Shown piece after piece: positions 14,248 through 21,812 of a DNA stretch of 22,145 nt (position 1 is the first letter of the stretch; each line of letters begins with the position of its first letter). Origin of the DNA: Bacteroidales bacterium. Its GTDB lineage: Bacteria > Bacteroidota > Bacteroidia > Bacteroidales > Lentimicrobiaceae. The stretch covers positions 34,614-56,758 of the forward strand of contig JALHHH010000025.1 in assembly GCA_022837485.1 (NCBI GenBank), written 5' to 3'. The position numbers and the translations under genes were made by a program. The notes below the pieces were generated by a model. That model was not told where the DNA came from. It worked only from the letters and a program-made list of their open reading frames with translations, and searched no databases.

Positions 14248-15534
14248 ATGAATTACAAGGAAACCCTGGACTACATGTTCAGTCAGTTGCCAATGTTTCA
14301 GCGCATAGGGGCTGCCGCTTACAAAGCGGATCTGACAAATACACTGGCACTTGACGATTTAACGGGGCATCCGCACCGGAAATTTAAAACCATACACGTT
14401 GCAGGCACCAACGGCAAGGGTTCTGTATCGCATATGCTGGCTTCCATTTTACAGGAAAACGGTTTCCGGACGGGGCTGTTTACCTCTCCCCACCTCGGGG
14501 ATTTCAGGGAACGAATAAAAATAAATGGCAGGCCGGTTCCCGAAGAATTTGTGGTTCGCTTCACGGAGCAGTATCTCCCCGACTTCAATCGAATAAAACC
14601 GAGCTTTTTTGAAATGACGTTTGCCATGGCCATGAGCTGGTTTGATGCAGGAGAAGTCGACATCGCGGTAGTGGAAACCGGAATGGGCGGACGGCTCGAT
14701 TCATCAAACATCATCACCCCGATGTTATCGGTAATTACCAACATCGGGTACGATCACACGCAGTTTCTTGGAAGCACCATAGAAGCAATTGCGACGGAAA
14801 AAGCAGGAATTATCAAAACAGAAGTTCCGGTTGTAATCGGCGAAACCGACCCCGGATCTTCGGAAATATTCCGAACGACCGCATTCAGCAGGCAAGCACC
14901 AATCGTATTTGCCGATCAGGAGGTAAACGTAATTAAAGATGCCAGGTATACACCAGAAGGTGAAATGCAGGTAACGGCAATCCATGGTCTCGACAAGTAC
15001 CGGCTGGTGTGCCCCCTCGGCGGGAATTACCAGGTAAAAAACCTGGCAACGGTGATCGCTGCTGCGCATTTGCTCAAAACCACCTATGCTTTGTTCGACG
15101 GACTCAGTATTTATGAAGGCATCCGGAAGACCATAAAAAACACTGGCTTAATGGGCCGATGGCAGATTCTTCAGAAAGACCCATTAACGATCTGCGACAT
15201 CGGCCACAATGCAGAAGGAATCAGCGAAGTTATAAAGCAGCTGAACAGCCTGGAATTTAACCGTTTGCACATTGTTTTCGGGGTCGTTAACGATAAAGAT
15301 GTTAAGGGGATGCTTGCACTGCTGCCAATGAATGCGTCTTATTACTTCTGCAAAGCCGATATACCCCGGGGATTGGATGCCAGTGTCCTGAAAGAAATGG
15401 CAGCTGCATTTGAACTGAACGGAGATGCATATGCTTCCGTTAAGGAAGCAAAGGATGCGGCACTAATCGCGGCATCCGCCAGTGACCTGGTTTTTATCGG
15501 GGGCAGTGCTTTTGTGGTTGCAGAAGTGTTGTGA
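14248..15534 (+). CDS. folC: Folylpolyglutamate synthase/dihydrofolate synthase (FolC)
   Basis: FolC adds glutamate to dihydropteroate and to reduced folates, using ATP. The 428-residue product has the Mur-ligase-like P-loop HVAGTNGKGSVSHML (AGTNGKGS at residues 52-59). It also shows TSPHLGDFRERIKINGRPVPEE, FFEMTFAMAMSWF, VVETGMGGRLDSSNII and ITNIGYDHTQFLG, then IATEKAGIIK, all FolC family motifs, and the C-terminal DIGHNAEGI and GVVNDKD. Length is normal. It starts 11 bases after the TonB-like gene, so it is probably cotranscribed with the Exb system without an evident functional reason. Its stop directly abuts the stop of the convergent ThiS-like gene, with no base between. Confidence 0.96.
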   Translation: MNYKETLDYMFSQLPMFQRIGAAAYKADLTNTLALDDLTGHPHRKFKTIHVAGTNGKGSVSHMLASILQENGFRTGLFTSPHLGDFRERIKINGRPVPEEFVVRFTEQYLPDFNRIKPSFFEMTFAMAMSWFDAGEVDIAVVETGMGGRLDSSNIITPMLSVITNIGYDHTQFLGSTIEAIATEKAGIIKTEVPVVIGETDPGSSEIFRTTAFSRQAPIVFADQEVNVIKDARYTPEGEMQVTAIHGLDKYRLVCPLGGNYQVKNLATVIAAAHLLKTTYALFDGLSIYEGIRKTIKNTGLMGRWQILQKDPLTICDIGHNAEGISEVIKQLNSLEFNRLHIVFGVVNDKDVKGMLALLPMNASYYFCKADIPRGLDASVLKEMAAAFELNGDAYASVKEAKDAALIAASASDLVFIGGSAFVVAEVL

Positions 15535-15738
15535 TCAACCGCCTGTCACCAGGTGAAGTACCATCACATCGTCGCCGTCTTTAACACTCACCTGATCAAA
15601 TTCATGGCGGCGCACCAGTTCACCATTTACCTTTACAACCAGCATTTTAAAGGTAAATTTCTTTATTTCAAGCAATTGATTAATTGTCAGTCGGTCGTGT
15701 TCAAACGTCTCGTGGCGGTTATTGAGAATGATTTTCAT
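15535..15738 (-). CDS. thiS: ThiS/MoaD-like sulfur carrier protein
   Basis: The 67-residue product has the beta-grasp pattern of ThiS: MKIILNNRHETF, INQLLEIKKF, MLVVKVNGELVRRHEFDQVSVKDGDDVMVLHLVTGG. It ends in Gly-Gly, the residue pair that is adenylated and thiocarboxylated. In thiamine synthesis this carries sulfur to the thiazole ring; MoaD does the same for molybdopterin. The nearby ThiF-like gene is the matching activating enzyme. No thiG, thiH, thiC or thiE is in the window, while an AOR-family gene is, so a role in tungstopterin or molybdopterin synthesis is possible. The symbol reflects sequence resemblance only. The gene is 104 bases downstream of the ThiF-like gene on the same strand. 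Confidence 0.85.
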   Translation of the reverse strand: MKIILNNRHETFEHDRLTINQLLEIKKFTFKMLVVKVNGELVRRHEFDQVSVKDGDDVMVLHLVTGG

Positions 15739-15842
15739 CGCAATCTGTTTTAATTTCCCCTTATTTTACTAAGACGGAGGATTTTTAGACTTACACCGGC
15801 CGATTTAATTGCCGTTGAAAAGAATAATTTTTGCTCAAATTT

Positions 15843-16451
15843 TTACTCAGAACCCGGAACAAAGTCCCTGAGCAAAATATCCAGGACCTCGTTTGCCTGC
15901 ATGTGTGCGACGATACCAACGCGGGGTGCAAGGACCGGACAATCCTCATTGACTTCCGAATGCTCATCGCCGCACACAATAAGGTTGTCTGACTTACGGC
16001 AGCCGATCTGTGCGGTATTACCCCAGCCGGCCATTCCGTCACCCACGATAAGGGGTTTCCCCGGCATTTTATCCAGAACGGTTTCAATGATCATGTATTT
16101 CATTTCGGCTTTATCGAATGCCTCAACGATGACATCGCAACGCGAAAACAGGTCCACCACATCGGAGGTACAAAGCTTAAGGTCGAAAGCCTTTACTACC
16201 GTTTCCGGATTAATCCTGCCGATGTTTTCCTGAAGAGCATGCACTTTTAGTCGTCCGATCTGGTCGTGAAAATAGTATTGCCGGTTCAGATTGTGAACAG
16301 TAACAATATCATAATCAGCAATAACCAGCTTGCCAACACCTGCACGGGCAAGGGCAACAGCACAGTTCGAACCGAGTCCGCCGCAGCCGGCTATTCCTAC
16401 CGTAAACTTTTTCAGGTAATTACCGATCTCCATAGCCCGGGCAAATGACAT
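15843..16451 (-). CDS. thiF: ThiF-like sulfur carrier adenylyltransferase (short family)
   Basis: The 202-residue product is an E1-like adenylyltransferase. It has the nucleotide-binding loop GIAGCGGLGSN (residues 19-29), then IADYDIVTVHNLNRQYYFHDQIGRLKV with the conserved Asp, Asn and Arg residues, and CDVIVEAFDKAEMK. The C-terminal part (VGDGMAGWGNTAQI, VCGDEHSEVNEDCPVLAPRVGIVAHMQANEVL) matches the short ThiF family 2 found in anaerobes, which is about 200 residues, not the 250-residue E. coli type. It adenylates the C-terminal glycine of its ThiS-like partner. A longer frame from 16571 adds 40 residues without family similarity and begins upstream of the predicted promoter, so 16451 (MSFARAMEIG) is chosen. 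It is divergent from the AOR gene. Confidence 0.87.
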   Translation of the reverse strand: MSFARAMEIGNYLKKFTVGIAGCGGLGSNCAVALARAGVGKLVIADYDIVTVHNLNRQYYFHDQIGRLKVHALQENIGRINPETVVKAFDLKLCTSDVVDLFSRCDVIVEAFDKAEMKYMIIETVLDKMPGKPLIVGDGMAGWGNTAQIGCRKSDNLIVCGDEHSEVNEDCPVLAPRVGIVAHMQANEVLDILLRDFVPGSE

Positions 16452-16494
16452 ACTGAAATATTGTTTTTTACTGTGATTTCTATTTCGTAATATG

Positions 16495-16528
16495 CAAATA
16501 TAGAAAAAAACGTTATCGGGGTCTCCAA
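16495..16528 (-). promoter_or_regulatory. Putative promoter of the thiF-thiS unit
   Basis: On the minus strand, TTG (16528-16526), 23 bases, then TATATTTG (16502-16495), an exact -7 match with long spacing. It lies about 44 bases before the chosen ThiF start and downstream of the alternative start at 16571, which argues against the longer protein. Confidence 0.42.
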
Positions 16529-16637
16529 TACCTAATAGGTCCGGATTTTCTCCGATCAATTTTTTAGGCACTGGTTATGAAAACTAAGTCATATCGCTAA
16601 TTTTCAACGCAATGCTTTTAAGAATGACAAAACTTTG

Positions 16638-16645
16638 TACCTTTG
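16638..16645 (+). promoter_or_regulatory. Putative -7 promoter box of the AOR gene
   Basis: TACCTTTG matches TAnnTTTG exactly and lies 34 bases before the AOR start codon. The expected -33 region has a T run (16616-16619) but no TTG, so the promoter may be weak or need an activator. Together with the thiF promoter it forms a divergent control region at 16452-16679. Confidence 0.42.
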
Positions 16646-16679
16646 TGAACCCGCTAACAGAAACATCAATAATTAAGAT

Positions 16680-18833
16680 ATGAATCACGCAACACTAAAC
16701 GAATCGTTAAAACTACTGAAGGAATTTAAGTATTCCTGGGCGCCGATTGAAAAAGGCTACAACAACCGTACGGTTTATGTCAATGTTGGGGAACTTGCCG
16801 TTAAGGAAAAACCGGTAAGCCAGCAGATGAAAGAAAAATTCATTGGAGGTAAAGGATTTGGCCTCAGGCTTTTATGGGATGCCACAACTCCAAAAACCCG
16901 TTGGAACGATCCCGAGAACGAGATTGTAATCGGTATGGGTCCCGTTTGCGGAATAACACAGTATTCCGGAACCGGAAAATCGCTGGTTGTAACCATTTCT
17001 CCTCAAACCGACATTGTGATCGACAGCAATGTTGGCGGATATTTCGGACCATTCCTCAAATTCTGCGGTTTTGATGCTCTTGAGCTTCAGGGAAAGAGCG
17101 ACAAAGACGTTGTTGTTCTGTTCGACGAAACTCGCGAAGTCGTTGAGATTTATGAAGTGGTTAACCTTCCGGCCGACAGCCATCTGCTGGCAGAGTCTCT
17201 CACTGAAATGTTTGCTGAAGAACCGGGCAGCCGTAAAAATGTATCGGTAGTTTCCGCAGGAACCGCCGCCGACAATTCGCTTATCGGTATGCTCAACTTC
17301 AGTTTCTTCGATTCAAAACGCAAGGTTGTCCGTCTGAAACAAGCCGGACGCGGTGGTATTGGTACTGTTTTCCGCGACAAGGGGATACGTGCACTGGTAG
17401 CCAAGACCAAGGGAGTAAAAGGCAATCTCAACAACGTTATCGACCTGGATGCCATTATGGAACGCGGTCGCCGCTTTAACCGCGAAATGCGGGAACTCGA
17501 CGACAGTCAGGCAGAAATGCGCTCAAAAGGTACCGCACACCTTACCAACATCATGAACGATTACGATCTTCTGCCTACCAATAACTTTAAATTTGGAAGT
17601 CATCCCGATGCAGCTAAGATCCATTCAAATATATACAAGGAAAGGTTTACCCAGGGTGTTCCCGATGGTTGCTGGATTGGCTGTAACATGTCGTGTGCCA
17701 AGGGTGTCGACAACTACGAGCTTCGCACTGGGCCCTATAAAGGATCAACAGTTATCGTAGATGGACCCGAATACGAAACTGCGTCATCCTTAGGTTCGAA
17801 TGCCGGCATTTTCAATCCAGACTTCACTATTGAAGCAAACTTCTATTGCGATACGTACGGCATCTGTACCATCTCCTGGGGTACCATACTGGGATTTGTG
17901 ATGGAATGTTACGAAAACGGAATTCTGAACGATGAACGCACCGGTGGACTGAAAATGAACTTTGGCAATGCCGATGCAGCCATGGAACTGCTCCACCAGG
18001 TGTCAAAGGGAGAAGGTTTTGGTAAGATTGCCGGACTTGGAGTCCGGAAGATGAAAGAGATGTTCATCGCCAACGGCTGGGGCGACCCACAGTTTCTCCA
18101 GGATATTGGAATGGAAAACAAGGGACTGGAATATTCCCAGTACATCTCCAAGGAATCGCTGGCACAGCAGGGCGGTTATGCAATGACCAACAAGGGTCCG
18201 CAGCACGACGAAGCATGGCTGATCTTTATGGATATGGTTAACAACCAGATTCCCACCTTCGAAAACAAGGCAGAAGCGCTTCACTACTTCCCGATGTTCC
18301 GCACATGGTTCGGCCTGCAGGGACTTTGCAAGCTGCCATGGAACGACGTTGAGCCTGAAACCAATGCCCTTAGCGATGAGCCTGCCAAGGTTCCCGAACA
18401 TGTGGATAACTATGTTACCATATACAATGCCGTAACCGGAGGCAACATCGACAAACATGAGATGATCAGGCAATCGGAGCGCGTGTACAACTTCCAGCGC
18501 ATCTTTAACATCCGCCGCGGATACGGCCTTCGCATACACGATGCCCAGCCATACCGGGCTGCCGGCCCCGTTACCGCCGAAGAGTACCTGTCGCGTCAGG
18601 AACGCTACGACAAACAGCTTTCCGAACTGATGGGCCTTGATCCTTCCACGATGACGCTTGAGGAAAAAATGGCCGCTACCCGAAAATACAGGGAAGATCG
18701 TTACGAGAAACTGCTGGATGCCGTTTATTTCAGAAGGGGATGGAACAGCAATGGAGTTCCTAAGATCGAACATCTGAAACAGCTTGGCATGGATCTGCCC
18801 GAACTTATCGAGGTGGTTTCCCCGTTGCAATAA
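16680..18833 (+). CDS. Aldehyde ferredoxin oxidoreductase (AOR) family tungsten enzyme, divergent subgroup
   Basis: The 717-residue product has the AOR layout. The N-terminal domain shows FIGGKGFGLRLLWD (about 57-70), IVIGMGPVCGITQYSGTGK and FKRKVVRLKQAGRGGIGTVFRDKGIRALVAK-like segments (about 216-240). The iron-sulfur ligands are Cys331, Cys335, Cys339 (CWIGCNMSC) and Cys550 (GLCKLPW). GPEYETASSLGSNAGIFNPD and NFYCDTYGICTISWG bind the pterin. Such enzymes hold a bis-pterin tungsten centre and one 4Fe-4S cluster in the cytoplasm and usually oxidise aldehydes or reduce acids with ferredoxin. The CX3CX3C spacing and changes in both DxxGL(D/C) motifs depart from Pyrococcus AOR, so the substrate is uncertain. 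Divergent ThiF/ThiS-like genes may serve its cofactor. A large terminator follows. At 717 residues it is longer than Pyrococcus AOR (about 605). Confidence 0.9.
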   Translation: MNHATLNESLKLLKEFKYSWAPIEKGYNNRTVYVNVGELAVKEKPVSQQMKEKFIGGKGFGLRLLWDATTPKTRWNDPENEIVIGMGPVCGITQYSGTGKSLVVTISPQTDIVIDSNVGGYFGPFLKFCGFDALELQGKSDKDVVVLFDETREVVEIYEVVNLPADSHLLAESLTEMFAEEPGSRKNVSVVSAGTAADNSLIGMLNFSFFDSKRKVVRLKQAGRGGIGTVFRDKGIRALVAKTKGVKGNLNNVIDLDAIMERGRRFNREMRELDDSQAEMRSKGTAHLTNIMNDYDLLPTNNFKFGSHPDAAKIHSNIYKERFTQGVPDGCWIGCNMSCAKGVDNYELRTGPYKGSTVIVDGPEYETASSLGSNAGIFNPDFTIEANFYCDTYGICTISWGTILGFVMECYENGILNDERTGGLKMNFGNADAAMELLHQVSKGEGFGKIAGLGVRKMKEMFIANGWGDPQFLQDIGMENKGLEYSQYISKESLAQQGGYAMTNKGPQHDEAWLIFMDMVNNQIPTFENKAEALHYFPMFRTWFGLQGLCKLPWNDVEPETNALSDEPAKVPEHVDNYVTIYNAVTGGNIDKHEMIRQSERVYNFQRIFNIRRGYGLRIHDAQPYRAAGPVTAEEYLSRQERYDKQLSELMGLDPSTMTLEEKMAATRKYREDRYEKLLDAVYFRRGWNSNGVPKIEHLKQLGMDLPELIEVVSPLQ

Positions 18834-18856
18834 ATAAGGTATAATCCTGATAAGAG

Positions 18857-18917
18857 GCCGTCGCTTCCATTCCGGAAATCCTCAGGGATAAACGGAATCC
18901 GGAAGCGACGGCTTTCA
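18857..18917. terminator. Long bidirectional hairpin terminator between AOR and pruA
   Basis: A 12-base-pair stem (18857-18868 with 18901-18912, GCCGTCGCTTCC/GGAAGCGACGGC) continues into a 6-base-pair inner stem (18869-18874 with 18893-18898) across a CC bulge, with an 18-base loop. TTTCATTTT follows on the plus strand. It separates the two convergent genes. Confidence 0.75.
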
Positions 18918-18932
18918 TTTTGAAACTCTCGC

Positions 18933-20573
18933 TTAATGGCAGCGGTCTTCTTTCATAAAGGGATACCGATAGTCCGTTGGAGGAAGCAGCGTTTCCTTAA
19001 TCGTCCGCGGACTCGTCCAGCGGATGAGATTAAGGTGACTTCCGGCCTTATCGTTAGTACCCGACTGCCGGGATCCGCCGAAAGGCTGCTGGCCTACAAC
19101 AGCTCCGGTAGGCTTATCGTTGAAATAAAGATTACCGGCCGAATACTTCAGTGCCTTGCTGGCCTTGTCCAGAATCATCCGGTCGTGTGCAAAGATGGCA
19201 CCCGTAAGTCCGTATGGCGAAGTTTCATCAACCAGCCTGAGGGTTTCATCAAAATCCTTCTCATCGTAAACATAAACGGTGAGAACTGGTCCGAATATCT
19301 CCTCTTCCATGGTTATAAAGTGCGGATCCCTGGTAAGAATTACAGTTGGCTCAATGAAATAGCCCTTAGATTTATCGCCTTTACCTCCAAAAATAATCTC
19401 TGCATCGGGCGAATCCTCTGCTTTGCGGATATAATTCATGATGTTATCGAAAGAGGCTTCATCGATTACTGCATTCATGAAGTTGCTGAATACCCGTACA
19501 TCGCCGATGGTAACTTCCGACAGCATCTCTCCTACCCTGTTGCGGACGGCAGGCCAGAGGGAAGTCGGAATGTATGCCCTTGATGCAGCTGAGCACTTTT
19601 GTCCCTGATATTCGAAGGCTCCGCGGACAATTGCTGTTGCCACCTCATCAACCTGAGCCGAGGCATGTACCAGGATGAAATCCTTTCCTCCAGTCTCTCC
19701 GACAATTTTAGGATACGATTTGTAATTCCTGAGATTTTGGGCAACGTTCATCCAAAGCCTGTTAAACGTAACGTTGGAGCCGGTAAAATGAAGTCCTGCG
19801 AAATGCCTGTCGCTGAATACGGCATTACCAACCACCGATCCGGGGCCCGGGATGAAATTGATGACTCCGTCGGGGACTCCGGCTTCACGGAAAATCTGCA
19901 TCAGAACATAATTCGATAGGATAGACGTGGAAGCGGGCTTCCAAAGTACGGTATTGCCCATCAGCACCGGCGACATGTTCAGGTTGGAGGCTATAGCCGT
20001 GAAGTTGAAGGGGGTGAGTGAAAAGATAAATCCTTCGAGCGGACGGTATTCGATGCGGTTGATAAATCCGGGATCGGAATGCGGCTGCTCGTGGTAGATA
20101 TCGGAAATATAATGCGCATTGAACCGTAGGAAATCGATGGTTTCGCAGGCTGAATCGATTTCGGCCTGGTAGGCATTTTTGCTTTGCCCGAGCATGGTGG
20201 CAGCGTTCAGGGTAGCACGGTGTTTTTTTGCAATCAGTTCGGCAACGCGCAGGGTCACGGAAACCCTCTCTGCGTACGAGAACGACTCCCACTCCCTGTG
20301 CGCTTTTAAAGCGGCATCTATAGCCATCTTAACCTCTTCGGGCCCGGCTTTATGGTAATTGGCAAGCACATGTTTGTGATCGTGGGGCATTACAACTGGT
20401 TCGGTATTGCCTGTTCTGACCTCTTTACCTCCAATGATCAGAGGAATATCCATAACTTCAGAAGAAAGGCGGTCGAGTTCCTTTTGCAGAACCTTACGTT
20501 CCGGAGTCCCCGGTGAATACGATTTAACCGGTTCATTTTCCGGATAATCGAAAACAAAAATTGCATTGTTCAT
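18933..20573 (-). CDS. pruA: L-glutamate gamma-semialdehyde (1-pyrroline-5-carboxylate) dehydrogenase
   Basis: This enzyme oxidises glutamate semialdehyde to glutamate with NAD+ in proline breakdown. The 546-residue product is an aldehyde dehydrogenase of the stand-alone PruA type. It shows SLTPFNFTAIASNLNMSPVLMGNTVLWKPA (coenzyme site), the general-base region VGETGGKDF with Glu293, the nucleophile region GQKCSAASRAYIP with Cys327, EEEIFGPVLTVYVY and the C-terminal FNDKPTGAVVGQQPFGGSRQSGTNDKAG. The Glu-Cys distance of 34 residues is the normal one. Length fits eukaryotic/Bacteroidota P5C dehydrogenases. No proline dehydrogenase gene is in the window. The gene is convergent with AOR and divergent from the short-chain dehydrogenase (94 bases apart); no clear promoter was found in that gap. 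Confidence 0.96.
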   Translation of the reverse strand: MNNAIFVFDYPENEPVKSYSPGTPERKVLQKELDRLSSEVMDIPLIIGGKEVRTGNTEPVVMPHDHKHVLANYHKAGPEEVKMAIDAALKAHREWESFSYAERVSVTLRVAELIAKKHRATLNAATMLGQSKNAYQAEIDSACETIDFLRFNAHYISDIYHEQPHSDPGFINRIEYRPLEGFIFSLTPFNFTAIASNLNMSPVLMGNTVLWKPASTSILSNYVLMQIFREAGVPDGVINFIPGPGSVVGNAVFSDRHFAGLHFTGSNVTFNRLWMNVAQNLRNYKSYPKIVGETGGKDFILVHASAQVDEVATAIVRGAFEYQGQKCSAASRAYIPTSLWPAVRNRVGEMLSEVTIGDVRVFSNFMNAVIDEASFDNIMNYIRKAEDSPDAEIIFGGKGDKSKGYFIEPTVILTRDPHFITMEEEIFGPVLTVYVYDEKDFDETLRLVDETSPYGLTGAIFAHDRMILDKASKALKYSAGNLYFNDKPTGAVVGQQPFGGSRQSGTNDKAGSHLNLIRWTSPRTIKETLLPPTDYRYPFMKEDRCH

Positions 20574-20667
20574 GATGTATAATACGTTAAAAAAAGAGTC
20601 TAATTTTACATGGTGATAACGCCCGTTCAGGTTATTTGTTCAAAAACCGCGGGAAACCAAAAACACC

Positions 20668-21441
20668 ATGAGATACCATTTGATTACCGGCATTTCGTCG
20701 GGCATCGGAGAAGCCCTGGCAGCCCGCCTGATACTGCATGGCGACAACGTGATCGGGCTGTCGAGAAACGATAATCCGATGTTAAGGGAACTGGCCGGGA
20801 GATTCGGCATCATCTATCGCTTTATACCCGCCGACTTGTCGGAAACCGGGAAACTCCCTGCTCTGGTCCGGACGTTTTTGAAGGAAATCGACAAGAAAGA
20901 CCTGAGCGGCGTATCGCTGATAAATAATGCCGGCACCATTGAGCCCGTTGGGTTTTCGGGCACAACCGACAGCAGGGAAATCAAAAATCATTATCTTATA
21001 AACCTGGTAGCTCCAGCTGTTTTAGCCAATGAATTCATTCGCTTATCGCGAAGGCTCAGGATTCGAAAAACCATAGTAAACATCAGTTCTGGTGCAGCAC
21101 ACAAACCCTATGAGGGATGGAGCAGCTATTGTTCGGGTAAAGCGGGCCTGAATATGCTTACGCGAACCCTGGGCGCTGAACAGAAAAAGATGGAATTCCC
21201 CGTACGGGTAATATCCGTGGCACCGGGAGTTGTTGATACGCCCATGCAAAAGTTGGTAAGGGAAAGTAATGAAACGGAATTCCCGATGCGACGCCGGTTT
21301 GCAGCTCTGCATGAGGGGAACAAACTGTTAAGTCCGCAAACAGTAGCAGAACGCATTGCTTCTCTGCTGTTTGACGATTCAATTGAAGGTGGTTCGGTGA
21401 TTGATCTGAGAGAGTTCAGGCATCCCCGGCTGGATTGGTAA
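20668..21441 (+). CDS. Short-chain dehydrogenase/reductase, sepiapterin/benzil reductase-like
   Basis: The 257-residue product is a classical SDR. It has the dinucleotide loop TGISSGIG (about 8-15), LINNAGT near 89-95, the active-site Ser (NISSG, Ser141), Tyr154 and Lys158 in YCSGK, and APGVVDTPM after the catalytic loop. SLIEGGSVIDLR-like C-terminal residues complete the fold. The pattern GISSGIGEALA plus PVRVISVAPGVVDTPMQ resembles the sepiapterin reductase/(S)-benzoin-forming benzil reductase group that uses NADPH. The true substrate cannot be read from sequence. It is followed by ppnP, whose promoter lies in the last codons of this gene. Confidence 0.87.
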   Translation: MRYHLITGISSGIGEALAARLILHGDNVIGLSRNDNPMLRELAGRFGIIYRFIPADLSETGKLPALVRTFLKEIDKKDLSGVSLINNAGTIEPVGFSGTTDSREIKNHYLINLVAPAVLANEFIRLSRRLRIRKTIVNISSGAAHKPYEGWSSYCSGKAGLNMLTRTLGAEQKKMEFPVRVISVAPGVVDTPMQKLVRESNETEFPMRRRFAALHEGNKLLSPQTVAERIASLLFDDSIEGGSVIDLREFRHPRLDW

Positions 21442-21466
21442 GCTCACGGAAAATTGTGTAGATTTG
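21435..21466 (+). promoter_or_regulatory. Putative promoter of ppnP
   Basis: TTG (21435-21437), 21 bases, then TAGATTTG (21459-21466) match the Bacteroidota consensus. The -33 element lies inside the last codons of the upstream dehydrogenase. The predicted transcript starts about 20 bases before the ATG at 21493 and rules out the ATG at 21454 as its start. Confidence 0.6.
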
Positions 21467-21492
21467 CCTCACTAACCTTAAACAATAAAGAC

Positions 21493-21774
21493 ATGTTCAA
21501 AACCAATGAGTACTTCGACGGAAAAGTAAAATCGATTGCCTTCGAAACGGAAGAAGGTCCAGCAACAATCGGCGTTATGGCTGCCGGTGAATATGAATTC
21601 GGAACATCAACCGTTGAGTACATGACAGTAACCTCGGGAGTTATGGAAGTTCTTCTGCCTGGTGAAACAGAGTGGAAAAGCTTTGAACCGTTCGAAACAT
21701 TCATAGTTCCGGCAAACGTAAAATTCGGCGTGCGGATGAAAGGCGATACCGCTTACCGCTGCCTTTACCGTTAA
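21493..21774 (+). CDS. ppnP: Pyrimidine/purine nucleoside phosphorylase (PpnP/YaiE)
   Basis: The 93-residue product is a small cupin of the PpnP (DUF1255) family, which splits many nucleosides with phosphate to base and ribose-1-phosphate. Family motifs are NEYFDGKVKSIAFETEEGPATIGVMAAGEYEFGTS-like residues 5-40, MTVTSGVMEVLLPGETEW and FEPFETFIVPANVKFGVR, then YRCLYR at the C-terminus. Length equals the family norm (about 94). A frame opening at 21454 would add 13 residues and lies over the promoter, so 21493 is chosen. It stands between the dehydrogenase and the ModE-like gene. Confidence 0.94.
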   Translation: MFKTNEYFDGKVKSIAFETEEGPATIGVMAAGEYEFGTSTVEYMTVTSGVMEVLLPGETEWKSFEPFETFIVPANVKFGVRMKGDTAYRCLYR

Positions 21775-21812
21775 GCCGGAAAATCAGTCATCAACCAAAC
21801 AGCAATCAGAGG

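Noticed and set aside
16452..16571. Longer ThiF-like protein from 16571
   Set aside because: The extra 40 residues lack family similarity, and a promoter match for the gene lies inside them.
18003..18830. A 275-codon open frame on the minus strand under the AOR gene
   Set aside because: Antisense shadow of a highly biased gene; the plus-strand product is a clear AOR-family protein over the same bases.
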